Below are positions 63,046 to 64,000 of a stretch of DNA of 64,000 bases, piece by piece. The number at the start of each line of letters is the position of its first letter. Position 1 is the first letter of the stretch. The notes under the pieces are model-generated. The model did not search any database. It saw only the letters and a list, made by a program, of their open reading frames with translations, and was not told the origin of the DNA. The position numbers and the translations under genes are program-made. This stretch comes from Bigelowiella natans CCMP2755 (lineage: Eukaryota; Cercozoa; Chlorarachniophyceae), in assembly GCA_000320545.1 (NCBI GenBank), contig ADNK01000343.1, forward strand, positions 1 to 64,000, in the 5' to 3' direction.

Positions 63046-63830
63046 CATTTTACCTAAGAGCATATATTTTGCATTCAGTTCCATGGTTTCCGAATAACAC
63101 TTCCTAACTTACTTTTGTTTCAAATTATTTTGCAGAAAACGGGTTTGGGCTGGGATTCAATATTGTTCAGTGGTCTGCTTGTTGTGTTTTCAATTGTCCC
63201 TCACAGTGCATTGACAACATTGGATCCGTCTGAAATTGCTGGGCGATTAGTTGCGTAGATTCCTCCCTGAGCCTGCCATCGACAAATGCAAGTCGCAAAG
63301 GACATTTTTCGGTTGCAAACGCATGGATCATCTTCAACGCAGATGAATCGTGTGAAATTGCAGCCCGTTCCATGTGCCCCGTGATGCAATGCACTGAGCG
63401 CAGAGGAATCTTTTCCGCGTGCAGCCAGTTGTGCAGCACTCTGTTCGTGTGTGCGCACTGTCATTTTGTTGTGGGTTGCTGCAACGCTTGGGCATCATTG
63501 GAACACATCAACGCATGCGATTCCTTTCATCACAACACGTCTAGACGTGCATCCAAAGGCATGCCGCGATTGAGGACGTGCAACCTGCTTTGCGCCCGAC
63601 CATGAACAAACGTGCACGTTTTCATCCGCACCAATGTGCACCTTGATCTGCGCACGCAAGCGATGTTGTCAGTCTGTTGAAAACTGTGGCAGCGCTTGCA
63701 CATTGCAAAGTGCAACACGCACGCAATGCACGTCTTTCATCCTGCACAAAGTGTGCACAACAAAGTGTCAAGCCCGTCAACCACGCGCGCAAAACACAGG
63801 TGACAGGTTCCAACACAATGACATTGCAGG
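63046..63830. repeat. Palindrome-rich island E 3' of the DRAM-like gene
   Basis: Composition like islands A-D from about 63180 to 63830, with CACGTCTAGACGTG at 63536-63549 (identical to 15909 in island C) and a near-copy of the 2897-2912 palindrome at about 63696-63711. Open frames on both strands overlap and look non-coding. Confidence 0.5.
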
Positions 63831-64000
63831 AAATTTTGATTTGGGATTTGGGATCATGTTTTGGGATCAGGTTTTGCGATCAGGTTTTCGGATCAGGATT
63901 TGGGATCAGGTTTTGAAATCAGGTTTTGAAATCAGGGTTGGGGTTGGGGTTGGATCTCAGGGTCAGGGTCAGGGTCAGGGATCATGGTTGGGGTTGGGGT
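63830..64000. repeat. G-rich degenerate tandem repeat at the window edge
   Basis: A unit of about 14-15 nt built on GGGATCAGGTTTT with variants (GCGATC, CGGATC, GAAATC) grades into GGTCAG and GGGGTT units at 63936-64000. It runs off the window, so its full extent is unknown. Confidence 0.85.

Noticed and set aside
1-64000. tRNA, rRNA and transposase genes
   Set aside because: None could be supported by eye; no reverse transcriptase, integrase or DDE-type coding sequence seen. A tRNA scan and repeat library search would be decisive.
1-64000. Nucleomorph origin of the window
   Set aside because: Gene density is low, introns are long and varied, and repeats are abundant, unlike compact nucleomorph genomes.

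Overview
This is a nuclear window from a eukaryotic protist. The genes are split by many short canonical GT-AG introns, and both introns and exons are full of triplet and dinucleotide microsatellites. Three points suggest the organism. A plastid-type NFU protein carries a bipartite leader (signal peptide, then basic Ser/Thr-rich transit segment) without the Phe typical of red-lineage complex plastids. A CCDC42/CFAP73-type protein implies a cilium. A 7TM-phosphatidylinositol phosphate kinase fusion is best known from oomycetes and Dictyostelium. I infer a flagellated alga with a secondary plastid, with a chlorarachniophyte such as Bigelowiella as the favoured but unproven guess. All gene models were spliced by eye and kept only where reading phase was continuous.

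Layout. 225-2177 (-): unknown protein with possible plastid/secretory leader. 4828-8526 (-): 7TM receptor fused to PIP kinase. 9332-10073 (+): C1D/Rrp47 exosome cofactor. 11212-13493 (-): unrecognised basic coiled-coil protein. 14583-15770 (+): CCDC42/CFAP73-like axonemal protein, one exon. 16955-56148 (+): one giant HECT ubiquitin ligase gene, about 79 exons and about 6,500 residues, filling 60% of the window. 58265-60767 (-): plastid-type tandem-domain NFU. 61429-63045 (+): DRAM/Frag1-like membrane protein.

The genes do not form a pathway. The giant gene is sharply asymmetric: its first 20 kb holds about 1,300 codons in about 60 tiny exons with microsatellite-filled introns, whereas the next 9 kb is almost pure coding, including one exon of 6,018 bp.

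Five islands richer in G+C and very rich in short perfect palindromes (cores CTAG, CATG, TGCA, GCGC) lie at about 2890-4690, 10100-11000, 15790-16550, 56150-58090 and 63180-63840. Each touches the 3' end of a gene, and none lies in the three 5'-5' spacers. The other unusual patterns are three tandem duplications centred on splice junctions, donors that run straight into (GTA)n tracts, a 9-nt microexon and a 31-nt intron.
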